6,764 bases of DNA. It comes from an uncultured Porphyromonadaceae bacterium. GTDB lineage: Bacteria; Bacteroidota; Bacteroidia; Bacteroidales; Muribaculaceae. The DNA lies in assembly GCA_947175455.1 (NCBI GenBank), contig CAMWMW010000095.1, positions 1 to 6,764 of the forward strand, read 5' to 3'. Numbering within the stretch: position 1 is the first letter of the stretch; each line of letters opens with the position of its first letter. Both the position numbers and the translations under genes were made by a program. Shown one piece after another: positions 6,718-6,764 of this stretch. A model generated the notes under the pieces. The model was not told the origin of the DNA. It saw only the letters and a program-made list of their open reading frames with translations, and did no database searches.

Positions 6718-6764
6718 TTGTGAGGTTCATTGAGAGGATTTTATGAGACTCGGTAAAAACAGCC

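Noticed and set aside
6670..6764. Riboswitch, such as a cobalamin element, in the xusA leader
   Set aside because: No conserved riboswitch core or multi-stem architecture is visible in the leader bases present; only the A/T inverted repeat stands out.

Overview
The window looks like a chromosomal segment of a gut-type Bacteroidales bacterium. Moderate GC, A/T-rich leaders without Shine-Dalgarno sequences, surface-type lipoproteins and a TonB-dependent receptor with a carboxypeptidase-regulatory-like N-terminal extension all point that way. Family level (for example Muribaculaceae versus Bacteroidaceae) cannot be decided from the sequence alone.

Layout. On the + strand, the window opens with the 3' end of a small four-cysteine TSCPD-domain protein (1-233). 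It is followed by a secreted lipoprotein serine hydrolase with a GQSMGG nucleophile elbow (333-1343). A 301-bp gene-free stretch (1344-1644) lies between convergent genes and holds a perfect 18-bp inverted repeat with a 5-base loop. The rest of the window, on the - strand and read from right to left, is a three-gene operon: a TonB-dependent outer-membrane receptor (6669-4291), a DUF4374 surface lipoprotein (4244-2835) and a PepSY-associated membrane protein (2826-1645). The spacings are 46 bp and 8 bp. The receptor is preceded by a perfect A/T-only 11-bp inverted repeat.

Interpretation. The order receptor, DUF4374 lipoprotein, PepSY membrane protein matches the xenosiderophore utilisation system XusABC of Bacteroides thetaiotaomicron (BT2065, BT2064, BT2063). 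That system captures iron-loaded siderophores made by Enterobacteriaceae, such as enterobactin and salmochelin. Here XusB would bind the ferric siderophore on the cell surface, XusA would import it using TonB energy, and XusC would act at the inner membrane, probably in iron release or handling. The convergent esterase-like lipoprotein is a plausible but unproven partner: catecholate siderophores are trilactones, and known siderophore esterases are also alpha/beta hydrolases.

Most noteworthy items are the xus operon itself, the operator-like repeat before xusA, the neighbouring hydrolase, a His/Arg-rich periplasmic insertion in XusC, and the intergenic palindrome, which may be a dispersed repeat.
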